Assembly (NCBI RefSeq): GCF_001425205.1
Contig: NZ_LMDW01000020.1
Location: 99,151 to 163,150 of the forward strand
DNA: 64,000 nt
Direction of reading: 5' to 3'
From: Variovorax sp. Root411
GTDB lineage: Bacteria; Pseudomonadota; Gammaproteobacteria; Burkholderiales; Burkholderiaceae_C
Part shown: one piece after another, positions 1 to 9,054 of the stretch
Layout of the letters: each line of letters starts with the position of its first letter
Position numbering within the stretch: the first letter of the stretch is position 1
Notes under the pieces: generated by a model
Seen by the model: only the letters and a program-made list of their open reading frames with translations
Databases searched by the model: none
Told to the model about the DNA's origin: nothing
Position numbers and translations under genes: made by a program

Positions 1-215
1 CCGTCCATGCCGTGCTCGCGCGGCTTGTTCTCGTTGAAGGGCATGGCGGCGGCCAGCGCCTGGGCCTGGGCCGCTCGCTGCGAGGGAATGTCGTCCGCCG
101 CGGCCGGTCCCGGGTGGGCGGGGCCGCTGTCGGTGTTGCGGGATGCGGCCTTGGTGCCGTTGAGCTGGGCGTCGCTGGCCTTGGGCGTTCTGGAAGGCGT
201 GTTTCGGTTCGGCAT
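1..215 (-). CDS. Hypothetical small protein, 3' end outside the window
   Basis: The reading frame starts with ATG at 215 on the minus strand and runs off the left edge without a stop, giving at least 71 residues. It begins MPNRNTPSRTPKASDAQ and is rich in Ala, Pro, Asn and Asp, with no hydrophobic segment, so it is probably a soluble, largely disordered polypeptide. I do not recognise a family. A TCCTACA motif lies 66 nt upstream on the same strand. The codon pattern is coding-like (strong third-position GC), which is the main support. Confidence 0.5.
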   Translation of the reverse strand, partial: MPNRNTPSRTPKASDAQLNGTKAASRNTDSGPAHPGPAAADDIPSQRAAQAQALAAAMPFNENKPREHGMD

Positions 216-379
216 CGGGGCTCCATGAGGTGGTTGCGGGCGAGGGGAAGGGCAACTTAAGGAGCGCAGCGGGCCGCGGCTGTAGGAGGTCGCCGCGCAA
301 CGGGCAAGCCTGAGCCGTCATTGCGGGAGCCTGGCTCAACAGGGCCCGCGCTCGTGCTCCCGCCGCGGCATCTGGTTCT

Positions 380-532
380 TCAGTGCTGGCGCTTGAAGTA
401 CTGCACTTCGCGCTCGTGCTGCCGGGCCTGCCCCTGCGAAGCGAAGGTGCCCAGGTTGCGACGCTTGCCGGTCTTGGGATCGATCTTGCGGGAATACAGG
501 CGGTATTCGCCCGAAGCGAGTTTGCGGATCAT
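380..532 (-). CDS. Small conserved basic protein, function unknown
   Basis: A 50-residue basic protein beginning MIRKLASGEYRLYSRK and containing DPKTGKRRNLGTFASQGQA. I chose the start at 532 because AAAAGGAA lies 6-13 nt upstream; a longer form from 565 is possible. The pattern of a short beta-rich basic segment followed by a helix resembles small proteins common beside stress genes in Burkholderiales, but no function is known to me. It is divergent from the phosphoribosyltransferase at 788, with a 255-nt intergenic region between them. Confidence 0.6.
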   Translation of the reverse strand: MIRKLASGEYRLYSRKIDPKTGKRRNLGTFASQGQARQHEREVQYFKRQH

Positions 533-787
533 GGCGGGGTTCCTTTTCACTTGGGAGGACTTCAATCAATCTGCGCTGCCGGTGCCGTTCGTCTGTCGGA
601 CGGTTTCATGTCGATCTGAGGGGCCGCGGCGTCGCACGACGAGGGTTGCAGTTCCTACATTCGCTGCCTGAACGCTCCCACAGCCGAGACTCGCCGGAAG
701 GTCGAAACCTGAACTCGCCGAGGTCTGTCTCCATTGCGGAAAGGAACGAACCATGAAAACGACGTGGAAGCCCGCGGCGTGAACGCC

Positions 788-1450
788 ATGTTCCAGAACC
801 GCGTCGACGCAGGCCGCCAGCTCGCGGAGTTGCTCGGCCAGTACCGCGATGCGCCCGATGCCCTCGTTCTTGCGCTGCCGCGCGGCGGCGTGCCGGTCGG
901 GGCAGAGGTTGCGCGCGCCCTGCATCTCCCGCTCGACGTCATGGTGGTGCGCAAACTGGGCTTTCCCGGCCATGAGGAATATGCGGCCGGGGCGATTGCC
1001 GCGAACGGCGTTCGCGTGACCGGTGAACCCGGGGTGGATCTCTCTTTTGTCCTTGAACGCGAGCAGCAGGAACTGGCGCGCCGCGAACACGCCTACCGGG
1101 GCGGCAGAGCAGCTCGCGACCTGAACGGGATGACCGTCATCCTCGTAGACGACGGCCTCGCAACCGGCCTGTCGATGCGCGCCGCCATCATCGCCGCGCG
1201 TTCACTCGGTGCGGCCCGGGTCGTTGCGGCGGTGCCCGTTGGCGAAGCCACGGCATGCCAGGCGCTGGCGCGCCCCGCGAAGGCGAGCGAGTTTGCCAGC
1301 CGCAGCCGCCGCGAGCGCACGGGCTCGCGCGCGGACGAAGTGGTCTGCATGCGCATGCCCGACCCCTTCCATGCCGTGGGTGCGTGGTATGGCGTATTCG
1401 ATCCGCCCAGCGACGACGAGGTGTGCAAGACCCTGGCTTCATGGAGTTGA
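788..1450 (+). CDS. Phosphoribosyltransferase family protein
   Basis: A 220-residue type I phosphoribosyltransferase-fold protein. The PRPP-binding loop VILVDDGLATGLSM is at residues 117-130: two acidic residues followed by a Gly-Thr-Gly-like turn, here DDGLATG. The N-terminal PRGGVPVG loop (31-38) is the usual companion motif. Stand-alone proteins of this type with long C-terminal tails are frequent in bacterial stress clusters and their substrate is unknown. I start at ATG 788; an in-frame ATG lies at 752 and the frame opens at TTG 734. A TCCTACA motif lies at 653-659 in the upstream region. Confidence 0.85.
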   Translation: MFQNRVDAGRQLAELLGQYRDAPDALVLALPRGGVPVGAEVARALHLPLDVMVVRKLGFPGHEEYAAGAIAANGVRVTGEPGVDLSFVLEREQQELARREHAYRGGRAARDLNGMTVILVDDGLATGLSMRAAIIAARSLGAARVVAAVPVGEATACQALARPAKASEFASRSRRERTGSRADEVVCMRMPDPFHAVGAWYGVFDPPSDDEVCKTLASWS

Positions 1451-1495
1451 GCGGAGACCTTCAACCCAACGGGTTCAATCCCGCGCGGTCGGCGC

Positions 1496-2188
1496 TCACG
1501 GTTTTCCGTTCGGGTCCATGAACGGGAAGCGCCGTTCGGTGGATGCCGTTTCCGGAAGCACGTACACGAGCCCCGCCCGATTGCCGAGCACCGGCTTCAC
1601 CTGCTCGTTGTAGAAGCGTGCCGGCACATTGATGCACCCGTAGGAGATCCGGTTGTCCTCGATGCTTGGCGAGGCGAGGCGTTCCAGTCGCCGCTCCGAC
1701 TTGTTGGACGTGCGCACGCGATGCATCGAGACGGCAGCGTCGTAGTCGATCCAGACCACGTCTTCCCCCGATGCGTTCACGCCGGGTTCGGTGACGAAGC
1801 GGCCCGCCGGCGTGGTTCGCTCCTCGGGCCGTATGTCCTTGATCGGGCGGGTGCCGATGCCCGGGACCGAATCGTCGCCCTTCGCGGAGCCCAGGAGCAC
1901 GGGCGACGACGCGCGCAGGCGGCCGTCGCTGTCGAACATGAACAACCGCGCGCTCCTCTTGTCGACGACGCCGAAGGGGGCTGCGCGGTTGTCGCCGGAG
2001 GCCACTGCTGCAAGTGCCACCTGCTGCGCGGCGGCCTCCGGCTTTCCTGCCGCGGAGGCAGGCAGCGCCATTGCCGCGCACGCGGCGGCCAGCAACAGGA
2101 AGAAGGCCCGCGATGCGGCGGCCGGGCGCGGCGGCGGTCTGTCTTGCGCCAGGCTGCCGGTCAGGCGTCGAGCGCCGGGGCGTCCCAC
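1496..2188 (-). CDS. L,D-transpeptidase (YkuD-type), exported
   Basis: A 230-residue protein with an arginine-rich N-terminus, a hydrophobic export segment at about residues 29-47 (ending in ALPASAAG) and a YkuD-type catalytic domain. The active-site signature ISYGCINV places the nucleophilic cysteine near residue 185, with the expected upstream His in SMHRVRT. The family forms 3-3 peptidoglycan cross-links or anchors proteins in the periplasm; which one applies here cannot be told. The start is GTG at 2188, only 3 nt after the stop of the next upstream gene (2192-2473), so the two probably form an operon. Confidence 0.82.
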   Translation of the reverse strand: MGRPGARRLTGSLAQDRPPPRPAAASRAFFLLLAAACAAMALPASAAGKPEAAAQQVALAAVASGDNRAAPFGVVDKRSARLFMFDSDGRLRASSPVLLGSAKGDDSVPGIGTRPIKDIRPEERTTPAGRFVTEPGVNASGEDVVWIDYDAAVSMHRVRTSNKSERRLERLASPSIEDNRISYGCINVPARFYNEQVKPVLGNRAGLVYVLPETASTERRFPFMDPNGKP

Positions 2189-2191
2189 TGC

Positions 2192-2473
2192 CTAGTTGCG
2201 GTCGGCGCGCGCCGACCGCATGGGCGGGTTGCTGTTCGATGCAGCCATGCTGCTGGTGTCGGTGCTGCTGCTCGGAGGCGGGGAAGAGGTGGTTGCACCG
2301 GTGCTGGGCTGGGGCGTGGTGCCCGTCGTGCCCATGGCGCCGCCCGCAGGGCTTTGCTGACCGGCGGCGGTCGCCGGGTTTGCGGGTGCTGTGGTGGGCG
2401 GAGTGCCCTGTGCAAAGGCCGAGCCGGCCAACGCAAGGGTTGCTGTAGCCAGAAGCGAAGAGAGGCGTGTCAT
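2192..2473 (-). CDS. Small secreted low-complexity protein
   Basis: A 93-residue protein with a clear Sec signal (MTRLSSLLATATLALAGSAF then AQG), after which the mature chain is almost entirely Thr, Pro, Ser, Ala, Gly and Asn. It is probably a disordered periplasmic or cell-wall peptide. The start at 2473 follows GGAGATCCTCC-type purines (AGGAG about 6 nt upstream). It lies immediately upstream of the L,D-transpeptidase and may be co-expressed with it. TCCTACA occurs about 150 nt upstream at 2620-2626 (minus strand). No family is recognised. Confidence 0.65.
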   Translation of the reverse strand: MTRLSSLLATATLALAGSAFAQGTPPTTAPANPATAAGQQSPAGGAMGTTGTTPQPSTGATTSSPPPSSSTDTSSMAASNSNPPMRSARADRN

Positions 2474-2750
2474 GGAGGATCTCCTGAAGTTGAAGGTTGT
2501 CGCGAAGGTGCTTGGTGCCAGGTGTCGGTTGCAACGCCGGAATCCCCCGGCCGCTGTGCTGACGCGACGAAAGCTAGGCCAAGCCGGGCCGCAACGGGTC
2601 AGCGCGCTGCGACGCACCATGTAGGAATCGGCGAAAACGCCGGCGCGCGAATCCGGAGATTGCCTGGTCGATTTCCCCTCTTGAAATCCTCGCGCGCCAA
2701 CCTATGTTGATTTCCGTTGGAACCTGGTCAAACCGAAAAGGAGGCTTGAA

Positions 2751-3086
2751 ATGACCATGAACCTGCTGAGGCAAATTGCCGCTTCCCGCCTGCCCGTGTC
2801 CTTCTACCGGGCCGAGGACATCGACGGGGTCAGGCTGCTGCGGGCCGCGGGCCTTGTCGTGGCCCTGGTACCGTCGCCCTCCGACCCCGTCGCGCTGTCG
2901 GGCACGCCGTCCGCCGCCCAGGTGCTTGCCGTCACCCGGAAGGGGCGGGAAGAACTGGCGAGGTTCGACTATCCCGAGGCCCGCCCGCCCCGCTGGCGTT
3001 TCCGGATGCCGCGAATCAGGACGCTGGCGCGCGCCAGTCCGGCGGCATCGCCCCCGGCGCACCGCGAATCCGGCAGGCCCCACTAG
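2751..3086 (+). CDS. Small conserved protein, winged-helix-like (paralogue A)
   Basis: A 111-residue protein with a strong ribosome-binding site (AAAGGAGGC, 8 nt before ATG 2751). The core FYRAEDIDGVRLLRAAGL followed by VLAVTRKGREEL resembles the recognition-helix and wing layout of small winged-helix proteins, especially the T-x-x-GR wing. The same pattern recurs in two other small genes of this window (10761-11018 and 11046-11285). The C-terminus is basic and Pro/Ala-rich. It sits just upstream of two Hsp20 genes. The function is unknown; DNA binding is inference only. Confidence 0.7.
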   Translation: MTMNLLRQIAASRLPVSFYRAEDIDGVRLLRAAGLVVALVPSPSDPVALSGTPSAAQVLAVTRKGREELARFDYPEARPPRWRFRMPRIRTLARASPAASPPAHRESGRPH

Positions 3087-3157
3087 CCCCGAAGCCGGGC
3101 GCATGCCGCGGCCCGGCACCTCTTTCTTGTCGTTCAACTTCTTACGGAGGTTTCGCC

Positions 3158-3595
3158 ATGTATCGATCCCTGTTTCCCCGCGACATCTTTGCGGAGATGG
3201 ACCGCCTGCAACGCGATGTGCAGCAGGCTTTCGACCTGTCTCCCTCCATCCGCGGCGTCGCCCACAACGGTTTCCCGGCCTTGAACGTGGGCAGCACCCC
3301 GCAGGCGCTGGAGATCTACGCGTTTGCGCCCGGCGTGGACCCTTCCACGATCGAGGTCAACCTGGAGCGCGGCCTGCTGACCATCTCCGGCGAGCGCAAG
3401 AGCGCGCTGCCCGAGGCCGGCGGCAAGATCGCGGTGCACATCAACGAGCGGTTCGAGGGCGCGTTCCGCCGCGTCATGACGCTGCCCGAGGACGCCGACC
3501 CCGAGGCCGTGAATGCCCGGCTGCGCGACGGCGTGCTGCACATCACCGTGCAGCGGCGCGCATCCGCGCAGCCGCGCCGCATCGCGATCCAGTAG
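3158..3595 (+). CDS. Hsp20/alpha-crystallin small heat-shock protein
   Basis: A 145-residue small heat-shock protein. The alpha-crystallin domain spans about residues 42-135, with the family pattern YAFAPGVDPSTIEVNLERG (first strands), LLTISGER, and the late motif LRDGVLHITVQRR. The start ATG 3158 is preceded by ACGGAGG. These proteins bind unfolding proteins without ATP. It is followed 50 nt downstream by a second Hsp20 gene on the same strand, so the pair is probably one transcript that ends at the strong hairpin at 4063-4100. Confidence 0.95.
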   Translation: MYRSLFPRDIFAEMDRLQRDVQQAFDLSPSIRGVAHNGFPALNVGSTPQALEIYAFAPGVDPSTIEVNLERGLLTISGERKSALPEAGGKIAVHINERFEGAFRRVMTLPEDADPEAVNARLRDGVLHITVQRRASAQPRRIAIQ

Positions 3596-3645
3596 CAGCG
3601 ACGCGCATGAAAACCCAGATGAACCCGAACGAAAGGAGCCACACC

Positions 3646-4053
3646 ATGAACAGCAATCTCCAGGCCTCGTCCGGCACCGAAGCGGGCGAACTCGCGCAGA
3701 AGGATTCCTCGCGCTATGCCGAAGCCGCGCTGACGCCGCCCGTCGACGTGATCGAGGACACCGGCGGCATCACGCTCTACGCCGACCTGCCCGGCGTGAG
3801 CCGCGACAAGCTGAACCTCCACGTGGAGGCCGCAACGCTGACCATCGAGGCCGAGTCCAGCCTGGCCACGCCCGAGGGCCTCAAGTCCAGCCATACGGAG
3901 GTGGGCCTCGCGAGGTTCCGGCGGGTGTTCACCCTGAGCAAGGAACTGGACACCCAGAACGTCACCGCCGAGCTGGCGCAGGGCGTGCTGCGGCTGCGGA
4001 TTCCCAAGGCAGCGCACGCGCAAGCCAGGCGCATCGAGGTGCAGGTGGCCTGA
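3646..4053 (+). CDS. Hsp20/alpha-crystallin small heat-shock protein, second copy
   Basis: A 135-residue Hsp20 protein with an alpha-crystallin domain at about residues 32-135 (ITLYADLPGVSRDKLNLHVE, then LTIEAE, then ELAQGVLRLRIPK). It is diverged from the gene just upstream, so the pair may form mixed oligomers, as in other bacteria with class A/B small heat-shock pairs (inference). I start at ATG 3646 because GAAAGGAGCC lies 6-10 nt upstream; an in-frame ATG at 3607 would add 13 residues. The IxI-type tail motif LRIP is present near the C-terminus. Confidence 0.93.
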   Translation: MNSNLQASSGTEAGELAQKDSSRYAEAALTPPVDVIEDTGGITLYADLPGVSRDKLNLHVEAATLTIEAESSLATPEGLKSSHTEVGLARFRRVFTLSKELDTQNVTAELAQGVLRLRIPKAAHAQARRIEVQVA

Positions 4054-4062
4054 AGGGGCCGG

Positions 4063-4100
4063 GCGCGCAAAGGCGTGGCGGCCGCCCCGCCTTTGCGCGC
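4063..4100 (+). terminator. Perfect 13-bp hairpin after the Hsp20 pair
   Basis: GCGCGCAAAGGCG (4063-4075) pairs perfectly with CGCCTTTGCGCGC (4088-4100) around a 12-nt GC-rich loop. It begins 10 nt after the stop codon of the second Hsp20 gene. There is no T-run, so if it terminates it may act as a GC-rich stem or protect the mRNA 3' end. Confidence 0.6.
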
Positions 4101-4192
4101 CGTCCATCCGAAGGGATTGTTCGCAGGGCAGTTATCGGACTTGGGGGCAAAATCGATCACCTCCGAATGCCGCATATGTCCAGCGAGCCCGA

Positions 4193-7100
4193 ATGTCCGA
4201 ATCCCAAGCGCCCGACGCCCCCCCGTCTCCCACCGAGCCCGCGCCACTGACGCCCAGTTCGCTGAGCTTCCCGGTCATTGGCCTCGCCGGATCGGCCGGC
4301 GGACTCGAAGCGCTGATGCGCTTCTTCGAGCACATGCCCGAGCGGCCCGGCATGGCCTTCGTGGTGATCCTGCATCTGTCGCCCGACCACGAGAGCAGCG
4401 CCGCCGAGATCCTGCAGCGGACCACGGACATGCCTGTGAACCAGGCGGCTGGCACCATGCCGATCGAGGTCGATCACATCTACGTGATTCCGCCCGGTGT
4501 CGCGCTGACGATGAACGACGGCACGCTGCAGGTGACCCCGGGCGAGCGGCCCACCGGGCGGGCGATGGCGGCGGACGTCTTCTTCCGCACGCTGGCGCAG
4601 GTCCATCTCGAGCGCGCGGTCAGCATCGTCCTGTCGGGCACCGGCAGCGACGGCGCGATCGGACTCACGCGAATCAAGGAGCACGGGGGCCTGACCATGG
4701 CCCAGTCGCCGGAGGACGCGACGCACGAGGGAATGCCGCTGGCCGCCATTGCCACCGGCATGGTCGACTTCGTGCTTCCGGTGGCCGACATGGGCGAGCG
4801 GCTGGTCGACGTGTGGCGCAACGCGCGCCGCATCCACCTGCCCGAGGTGTCCGAAGCGGGCGCCTTCGTGCCGGAGCCGGAAAACTCCGCCTCGTCGCTG
4901 CTCGCCGAGAAGGCGCTGCAGGAGGTCATGGCGCTGTTGAGGACCTACACGCGCCACGATTTCCGCCACTACAAGCGCGCCACGGTGCTGCGCCGCATCG
5001 AGCGCCGGCTGCAGGTGAACCGGCTGGCCGACCTGCCGGCCTACCGCGACTTTCTGCGGGAGCACCAGGAGGAGGCCACGCCGCTGCTGCAGGACATGCT
5101 GATCAGCGTGACCAACTTCTTCCGGGACCGCGACTCCTTCGATGCCTTGTCCCAGGCGGTCATCGGGCCGCTGGTGGAGCGCAAGCAGCCGGGCGAGCAG
5201 GTGCGGGCATGGGTGGCGGGCTGCGCGACAGGCGAGGAGGCGTATTCGCTCAGCATCCTGCTACGCGAGCAGGCCGACCGGCTGTCCAGGCCGCTGGACC
5301 TCCAGGTCTTCGCGACCGACATCGACGAGCGCGCCATTGCCACCGCCCGCAAGGGTGTCTATGCGCAAGGCATTGCGGAAGACATCGCGCCGGGGCGGCT
5401 GCGGCAATACTTCGTGAAGGACCACGACCAGTACCGCGTGTCGACGTCGGTGCGCGAGCCGGTGCTCTTCGCGCTGCACAACCTGCTGCGCGATCCGCCG
5501 TTCTCGAGGCTCGACGTGATCTGCTGCCGCAACCTGCTGATCTATCTCGACCGCGCCGCGCAGGCGCACGTGCTCGAGATGTTCCGCATCGCGCTCAAGC
5601 CGGGCGGCTTCCTGTTTCTCGGCACCTCGGAGTCGACCGACGCGGTCGGGAACCTGTTCACCGCCGTCGACAAGCGGCACCGCATCTACCAGGTCAACCC
5701 CGAGCTTCCGCCCGGACGGCACATGCCACTGATCAGCGAGGCGCCGCCCCCGTTCATGGTGGGCTCGATCTCGCAGGGGATGCGTGCGCCCAAGCGCAAC
5801 GGCGGCGAACGCCCCGGCCTCGCGGAACTGCACCAGCGCGCGCTGGAGCAGTTCTCGCCACCCAGCGTGCTGATCGACGGCGAACACAACGTGCTTCACC
5901 TGTCCAACGGCGTCGGGCGCTTCCTCGAGCGGGCGAGCGGCGAACCCTCGGACAACCTGCTGAACAACGTGCGCCCGGACATCCGCCTCGAACTGCGCAC
6001 CGCGCTGTTCAAGTCCGCGCAGTCGGCGCGCAGCGTCGAGGCGCGCCTCGTCCTGCAGCAGGAAGACGGACGGCATGTGTTCCTGAACATCACCGTGCGG
6101 CCGGTGCTGCAGGAGCAGGGCACGCAGCTCACGCTGGTGGTCTTCGACGAGATCGAGGAAAGCACGCAGCCGGACGATGGCGAGCCTCCCGACACCGGAC
6201 GCGAACTACTGATCGGCCAGCTCGAGGAAGAAATCAGGCAGCTCAAGCTCCACCTGCAGGACACCATCGAGAGCTCCGAGACCTCGAACGAAGAGCTGAA
6301 GGCCTCGAACGAGGAGCTGCAGGCCATCAACGAGGAATTGCGCTCCGCCAGCGAGGAACTGGAGACGAGCAAGGAAGAGCTCCAGTCGATGAACGAGGAG
6401 CTGGTGACCGTCAACTTCGAGCTCAAGGTCAAGGTCGAGGAGAGGGAGCACATCAACGACGACCTGCAGAACCTGGTTGCCTCGTCCGAGATCGCCACCG
6501 TGTTCGTGGACCGGAGCATGCACATCAAGCGCTACACGCCGCATGCGAGCAATCTCTTCAACCTGATTCCCTCGGACATCGGGCGCTCGCTGTTCGACAT
6601 CACGACGCGGCTCGACTACCTGGAGCTGGCAGAAGACACGGCATCGGCCTTCAGGGAGCTGCGCACCAGCGAACGCCATGTGACGAGCGTCGACGGGCGG
6701 CATTTCCTCGCGCGCATCCTTCCCTACCGGACGGCAGAGGACAAGATCGAGGGCGCGATCCTCAACTTCTTCGACATCACCGAATTGCGGGCAGCGGAAG
6801 AGCGTGCACGCGCAGGCGAGGAGCGGCTGCGACGGGCGGCCGCGACGACGCGCGATTTTGCGATCATCACCGCCGACGCGCGAGGCCTCGTGACCAGCTG
6901 GAACCTCGGTGCCGAGCGCATCTTCGGCTACAGCGAAGCGGAAATGATCGGCAGTCCGATCGCGACCATCTTCACGCCCGAAGACCGGGCGCATGGCATC
7001 CCCGAGACGGAAATGAGCCGTGCGGCGGAATCGGGGCGCGCCGAGGACGAGCGCTGGCACCAGCGCAAGGACGGCACGCGCTTCTTCTGCAGCGGCGTGA

Positions 7101-8332
7101 TGACGCCCATGGATGCCAGCGCGGGAGGCGGCTTCGCCAAGATCGCGCGGGACATGACCGGCACCAAGCAGAACGAGCTTGCGCAGGACCATCTCCTCGT
7201 CAAGGAAAAGAAGGCCAACCTGAGCGCCCAGCTGGCCAACGAACTGAAGGACAAGTTCCTCGCGGTGATGTCGCACGAGCTGAAGCAGCCGCTGAACCTG
7301 ATCCAAATGAACGCCGAACTGCTGCTGCACCTGCCGGTCGCCGCGAAAGACGCCAAGGTGCGGCGCGTGAGCGAAACCATCAAGCGCGCCGTCGGCAGCC
7401 AGGCCCGCATCATCAACGACCTGCTGGACCTCTCGCGCATTCGCACCGGCAAGCTGCGGCTGAACCGGGTGCGGGTCGACCTCGGCGAACTCGTGCAGAT
7501 CGCGGCGAATGCCGCCGTCAGGGATGGGGCCGAGAAAAAGCTCACGCTGGAAACGCATTGCGACACGGGCATTCAGTGCCACGGCGACAGGGTGCGCGTG
7601 GAGCAGATCGTGTGGAACCTGCTGAGCAATGCCGTCAAGTTCACGCCTGCGGAGGGGCGCATCTCCGTTCGCGTGGAAGCCGACGGCCAGTTCGCCAGGC
7701 TCACCGTGGCGGATACCGGCTGCGGCATCTCTGACGAGTTCCTGCCGCATGTGTTCGGCATGTTCAACCAGGCCGGCGGCGATATGGCACCGCCCAATGG
7801 CGGGCTCGGCATTGGCCTGGCCCTGGTGCAGGAACTCGCGCATGCCCACAAGGGGCGGGTCAAGGCTTTCTCCGCCGGCATCGGGCAGGGGAGTGAGTTC
7901 ACCGTGTGGCTTCCGCTCGAAGGCAACGGCGCCGAGCAGGCTCCCGCGCAGGCAGCGGCCGAGTTCAATCTCAAGGGGTGGCGCGTGCTGGCGGTCGACG
8001 ACTACGCCGACGCGCTGATTCCGTTCGCGGAGATCCTGCGGCTCGAGGGCGCGACCGTCGACATCGCGGAGAGTGCGAGGGAAGCGCTGGAACTGCTCGA
8101 CAAGAAGACCTACGACCTGCTCGTGTCCGACCTCGGGATGCCGGGGATGGACGGCTTCCAGCTCATCGCGGAAGTGCGCCGTCGGCCTGCGACGCGCGAG
8201 CTGCGCTCGATTGCGATGTCCGGGCTCGGGCGGCGCGCGGAGGTGCGCCGTGCGCTCGAGGCGGGCTTCAATGCCCACCTGCCGAAGCCCGCTTCGATCG
8301 ACGAGCTGAAGGCGGTGGTCGGCAAGCTGTAG
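4193..8332 (+). CDS. Hybrid CheB-CheR-PAS-histidine kinase-receiver protein
   Basis: A 1379-residue fused signalling protein. The order is: CheB methylesterase (about 25-205) with Ser34 in LAGSAGG, His61 in VILHLSPDH and Asp153 in LSGTGSDG; CheR methyltransferase (about 235-500) with the SAM motif GCATGEEAYS and CRNLLIYL; a heptad coiled coil of EELKASNEELQ type (about 670-760); two PAS domains; a HisKA domain with His1028 in MSHELKQP; an HATPase domain with DTGCGIS and GLGIGLAL; and a receiver with Asp1313 in SDLGMPGMDG. All catalytic residues look intact. It is presumably cytoplasmic because no membrane segment is visible. Proteins of this type are orphan signal processors, and the stimulus is unknown. 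A paralogue lies at 15074-19336. Confidence 0.93.
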   Translation: MSESQAPDAPPSPTEPAPLTPSSLSFPVIGLAGSAGGLEALMRFFEHMPERPGMAFVVILHLSPDHESSAAEILQRTTDMPVNQAAGTMPIEVDHIYVIPPGVALTMNDGTLQVTPGERPTGRAMAADVFFRTLAQVHLERAVSIVLSGTGSDGAIGLTRIKEHGGLTMAQSPEDATHEGMPLAAIATGMVDFVLPVADMGERLVDVWRNARRIHLPEVSEAGAFVPEPENSASSLLAEKALQEVMALLRTYTRHDFRHYKRATVLRRIERRLQVNRLADLPAYRDFLREHQEEATPLLQDMLISVTNFFRDRDSFDALSQAVIGPLVERKQPGEQVRAWVAGCATGEEAYSLSILLREQADRLSRPLDLQVFATDIDERAIATARKGVYAQGIAEDIAPGRLRQYFVKDHDQYRVSTSVREPVLFALHNLLRDPPFSRLDVICCRNLLIYLDRAAQAHVLEMFRIALKPGGFLFLGTSESTDAVGNLFTAVDKRHRIYQVNPELPPGRHMPLISEAPPPFMVGSISQGMRAPKRNGGERPGLAELHQRALEQFSPPSVLIDGEHNVLHLSNGVGRFLERASGEPSDNLLNNVRPDIRLELRTALFKSAQSARSVEARLVLQQEDGRHVFLNITVRPVLQEQGTQLTLVVFDEIEESTQPDDGEPPDTGRELLIGQLEEEIRQLKLHLQDTIESSETSNEELKASNEELQAINEELRSASEELETSKEELQSMNEELVTVNFELKVKVEEREHINDDLQNLVASSEIATVFVDRSMHIKRYTPHASNLFNLIPSDIGRSLFDITTRLDYLELAEDTASAFRELRTSERHVTSVDGRHFLARILPYRTAEDKIEGAILNFFDITELRAAEERARAGEERLRRAAATTRDFAIITADARGLVTSWNLGAERIFGYSEAEMIGSPIATIFTPEDRAHGIPETEMSRAAESGRAEDERWHQRKDGTRFFCSGVMTPMDASAGGGFAKIARDMTGTKQNELAQDHLLVKEKKANLSAQLANELKDKFLAVMSHELKQPLNLIQMNAELLLHLPVAAKDAKVRRVSETIKRAVGSQARIINDLLDLSRIRTGKLRLNRVRVDLGELVQIAANAAVRDGAEKKLTLETHCDTGIQCHGDRVRVEQIVWNLLSNAVKFTPAEGRISVRVEADGQFARLTVADTGCGISDEFLPHVFGMFNQAGGDMAPPNGGLGIGLALVQELAHAHKGRVKAFSAGIGQGSEFTVWLPLEGNGAEQAPAQAAAEFNLKGWRVLAVDDYADALIPFAEILRLEGATVDIAESAREALELLDKKTYDLLVSDLGMPGMDGFQLIAEVRRRPATRELRSIAMSGLGRRAEVRRALEAGFNAHLPKPASIDELKAVVGKL

Positions 8333-8357
8333 CTGCCGGCCGCGGCGCTGCGCACTT

Positions 8358-8807
8358 TCAGGATCCGCCCGAACCAAGCTTGGGGTCTTGCATTCCGGGC
8401 GCTTCCTTGTGGCCGCGCCGGCGGCGTTCGGCGAGCATCCGCTCGAGCGTGGCCTGGCTCTCCTTCGCGGCCGCCTCGCACCGCCCGTGCAGTTCGGCCA
8501 GTTCCTTGTCCGTGAGTTTTTCGATGCCCATGAACTCATCCTGGGCATCGGACGAGCGGATGAGTTCGTCGAGCTTGGTCTGCAGCGCAGCGCCGTCGCG
8601 GTTCTGGGTGTTCTGGATCAGGAACACCATCAGGAAGGTGACGATCGTCGTGCCGGTATTGATGACCAGCTGCCAAGTCTCCGAGAAGTCGAACAGGGGC
8701 CCCGTGGCGGCCCAGACGAGCACCGCGGCAACGCAGACCAGGAAGGTCGCCGGGCTTCCCGCGATGCGGGCGATGTGGTTGGAGAACGAAGCGAACAGTC
8801 GGTCCAT
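8358..8807 (-). CDS. Low-affinity iron permease-family membrane protein
   Basis: A 149-residue protein starting MDRLFASFSNHIARIAG, with two hydrophobic helices (about 15-35 and 40-63, the second containing TFLMVFLIQNTQNRD) and a charged C-terminal coiled-coil tail (KLTDKELAELHGRCEAA). The IQNTQNRD motif after helix 2 is typical of the bacterial low-affinity iron permease family (PF04120). Transport has rarely been shown for the bacterial members, so the name is a family label. AGGAGGAATG directly precedes ATG 8807 and decides this start over longer frames. It ends convergently 25 nt from the hybrid kinase. Confidence 0.85.
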   Translation of the reverse strand: MDRLFASFSNHIARIAGSPATFLVCVAAVLVWAATGPLFDFSETWQLVINTGTTIVTFLMVFLIQNTQNRDGAALQTKLDELIRSSDAQDEFMGIEKLTDKELAELHGRCEAAAKESQATLERMLAERRRRGHKEAPGMQDPKLGSGGS

Positions 8808-9054
8808 GGGGCATTCCTCCTGCGCCCCGATGCTGATTGCGCCGGCGCGCCTGAGCGTCGTCCGTAAGCGATGGGCGGCGAGTTCCTGAATCCCGTCTTC
8901 ACGTCGGCGCACGCGTCTTTTGAAGTAGGTCGATTCTTTCCTGCGCACCCGCGTTGCACCTGCAATCGGGCAGGCGTGGATGCATCAACCTCGGTGCAAC
9001 CGTCGAGCCGCAACCCCGAGCCGACACGCGCCGAACCAATCGAGGAGTTTCCCC

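Noticed and set aside
2776..4053. A fused plus-strand frame running through both Hsp20 genes
   Set aside because: The upstream part is out of frame with paralogue A and the first Hsp20 gene and is only low-complexity. The second Hsp20 has its own ribosome-binding site at 3646.
4075..7734. Very long open frame (about 1200 codons) overlapping the first hybrid kinase in another frame
   Set aside because: Its translation is Arg/Ala/Gly-rich with no domain, while the +4193 frame shows all catalytic motifs. It is a high-GC shadow.
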